A stretch of DNA of 64,000 nt, taken from the NCBI GenBank assembly GCA_964430935.1, contig CAYSHK010000082.1:1-64000 (forward strand), in the 5' to 3' direction. Under the pieces are notes generated by a model, which was not told the DNA's origin, did not search any database, and saw only the letters and a program-made list of their open reading frames with translations. The position numbers were made by a program, and so were the translations under genes. Source of the stretch: Thermopetrobacter sp964430935. GTDB taxonomy: Bacteria; Pseudomonadota; Alphaproteobacteria; Rhizobiales; Aestuariivirgaceae. Of this stretch, positions 62,774-64,000 are shown piece by piece. The first letter of the stretch is position 1. Each line of letters starts with the position of its first letter.

Positions 62774-64000
62774 TCACGGCCGCCGTTCCGGGGAGGCCGG
62801 AGCCTTCCCGAAGAAATCCACCACTTCCAGCCCCCCGGCGGCATTGAATGTATGGATTCCCTTTTTGGCGCGAGGATGGATGTTTTTTGTTACCTTTTGC
62901 AAATAGCATGCCTCGTCGATCCGGTCGACCCGGCAGATGGCCAGGCCGGCCCCGTAGCCCCCCCGGCAATCCTGCACGGGCCGGAGAACGCGGCCTTCCC
63001 GGACATGCACCGCTCCCGCCGGCCGGGCCTGTCCGGCATCCACGAGAACCGGATTCGCGGGATGGGGATGCCACGGTCCGGCGAGCCGTTCCGCCCGGAA
63101 TATGGCAAGGGCGTCCCAGCTCGACCCATGTCGTGTCCGTTCCGTGGCGAACATCCACCACTGGCCGTCCAGGCGGCAGACCGTTGCATCCGAAAGTTCC
63201 TTGTCCTTTACTAGAACCTCGACGGGCTCCCAGCGTCCGGGAAAGGACACGCAGCGGTAGAGACGCACTTCGCGAGCCTCTCCGGATTCGGGAATCATCC
63301 ATATTTCCCCGTCACTTGCGAAGACATGCGGATATGAAAGATGCACGTCTTCATCCAGCACGGGAAACAGTTCACCCACCTCCCCTTCTGAATCAACTTC
63401 AAGGACGGAGATCACCCCCCGACCCGTCGCGAAAGGGAATTCCTCGACGAAGACGAAGCGCCTGCCGTCCTTCACGAAGACGAACGGATCGGCCAGATAC
63501 CGGCGTCCGTCGTCCGGCACGATGCTGTAGGCATTCTCGTCCAGCACTCCGGTCTCCAGCAGTCCCCCGCCCGGTTCGACCCGTCTCAGACCGACCATCC
63601 AGACATCGCCCTTCCGTCCGGCGAGGGCTGCGATGCGACGCGCGATCCGCGCTCCCAGGGAAGCCGCCGCGAAAGCCGCGATCCGCCCTGCGGAAAGGTC
63701 CGATCCTGTTACCACTTCTGCGCGAGCATGGGTGCATCCACTCCCCCTTCCCGGGAGGGCTCCGCGGACGGCGCGCACCAGCCCCTCGCACATTCTGGCC
63801 ATGACCGGATCCAGCGCGCGGGCGACCACGGTGTCATCCTCCACCGCCGGCAGACCGACGGTCATGCGCCGCCCGTCCGGCCCGGCGGAAATCTCCAGGA
63901 ACGGCGCACGCCCCTCCAGCACCGCGGCCATGGCGGCGGCCTCCTCCGGCGCGCCATCGTAGAGGGGCGCGAGCACGCCCTCCGCCGGTGCACCGGTGCC
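62774..64000 (-). CDS. glucosamine inositolphosphorylceramide transferase-like / glycosyltransferase protein (5' end beyond the window)
   Basis: The frame stays open from the stop at 62774 to the window edge; the first start-like codon inside is a GTG at 63976, but the residues before it (APAEGVLAPLYDG) read as protein, so the N-terminus is probably missing. The core (residues about 120-400 of the visible part) has a five-bladed beta-propeller-like pattern: DVWMVGLRRVEPG, DGRRYLADPFVFVKDGRRFV, FVEEFPFATGRGVISVLEVD, SYPHVFASDGEIWMIPESGE, EARDVRLYRC-like and ATVCRLDGQWWMFATERTRH. This is the pattern of glucosamine inositolphosphorylceramide transferase-type proteins, seen also fused to formyltransferases. 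The substrate is unknown; a sugar on a lipid or surface polysaccharide is likely. Confidence 0.65.
   Translation of the reverse strand, partial: GTGAPAEGVLAPLYDGAPEEAAAMAAVLEGRAPFLEISAGPDGRRMTVGLPAVEDDTVVARALDPVMARMCEGLVRAVRGALPGRGSGCTHARAEVVTGSDLSAGRIAAFAAASLGARIARRIAALAGRKGDVWMVGLRRVEPGGGLLETGVLDENAYSIVPDDGRRYLADPFVFVKDGRRFVFVEEFPFATGRGVISVLEVDSEGEVGELFPVLDEDVHLSYPHVFASDGEIWMIPESGEAREVRLYRCVSFPGRWEPVEVLVKDKELSDATVCRLDGQWWMFATERTRHGSSWDALAIFRAERLAGPWHPHPANPVLVDAGQARPAGAVHVREGRVLRPVQDCRGGYGAGLAICRVDRIDEACYLQKVTKNIHPRAKKGIHTFNAAGGLEVVDFFGKAPASPERRP

Overview
This is a GC-rich chromosomal segment of an alphaproteobacterium. The evidence is gene content and gene order typical of that class: ubiA-pmbA-cysQ-DUF4170 beside rsmE-gshA, glyQ-glyS-ppdK-sleB, polyprenyl synthetase-DUF2007-methyltransferase, a plant/alphaproteobacterial-type gshA, a DUF2336 protein, the CpdR receiver, CtrA-like TTAACCAT sites and a CIRCE element on groESL. 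I cannot name a genus. I saw no phage, insertion sequence, CRISPR array or integron; the window reads as intact core chromosome carrying a specialised anaerobic/sulfur energy module.

Layout. 0-7 kb: a GlcD-type FAD oxidase (cut by the left edge) coupled to tsaC; then divergently an operon acyl-CoA dehydrogenase, HDAC-family deacetylase, xseB, tlyA, followed by Fe-superoxide dismutase behind a perfect FNR-type box. 7-16 kb: an ankyrin protein, an OmpA lipoprotein, then the sulfur module: sat (minus) diverging from qmoA-qmoB-hdrC-hdrB (plus), followed by a CBS-domain protein. 16-27 kb: housekeeping genes (DUF4170, cysQ, pmbA, ubiA / rsmE, gshA / glutaryl-CoA dehydrogenase, ribF, MaoC, HAD, degenerate EAL protein). 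27-38 kb: groES-groEL, a small phosphatase, a class IV aminotransferase, SleB hydrolase, ppdK, glyS, glyQ. 38-45.5 kb: one long minus-strand operon iorA, iorB::korD, korA, korB, korC, paaK, cutA and a small membrane protein. 45.6-51.3 kb: znuA / znuCB, then a second 2-oxoacid:ferredoxin oxidoreductase (fused gamma-alpha plus beta) coupled to a ferritin-like protein. 51.3-64 kb: ptrB, msrB, the DUF2336 protein, polyprenyl synthetase, DUF2007, a tRNA1(Val)-type methyltransferase, an HTH-RibB-RibA' fusion, uraA / upp, tRNA-Val(GAC), cpdR and a glycosyltransferase-like gene running off the right edge.

How it works together. Sat plus QmoAB/HdrCB is the electron-transfer core of dissimilatory sulfur metabolism (sulfite to APS to sulfate, or the reverse), although aprBA, the expected partner, is not in the window and the membrane QmoC is replaced by soluble HdrC and HdrB. 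The 2-oxoacid oxidoreductases, PaaK and PpdK suggest ferredoxin-linked central and aromatic (arylpyruvate/phenylacetate) metabolism, while SodB, GshA and MsrB show that the cell meets oxygen. The most unusual items are the IorB-KorD fusion that joins two oxidoreductases in one operon, and the HTH-RibB fusion with a perfect palindrome overlapping its own predicted promoter, a possibly leaderless start and a second internal start with a strong Shine-Dalgarno sequence.
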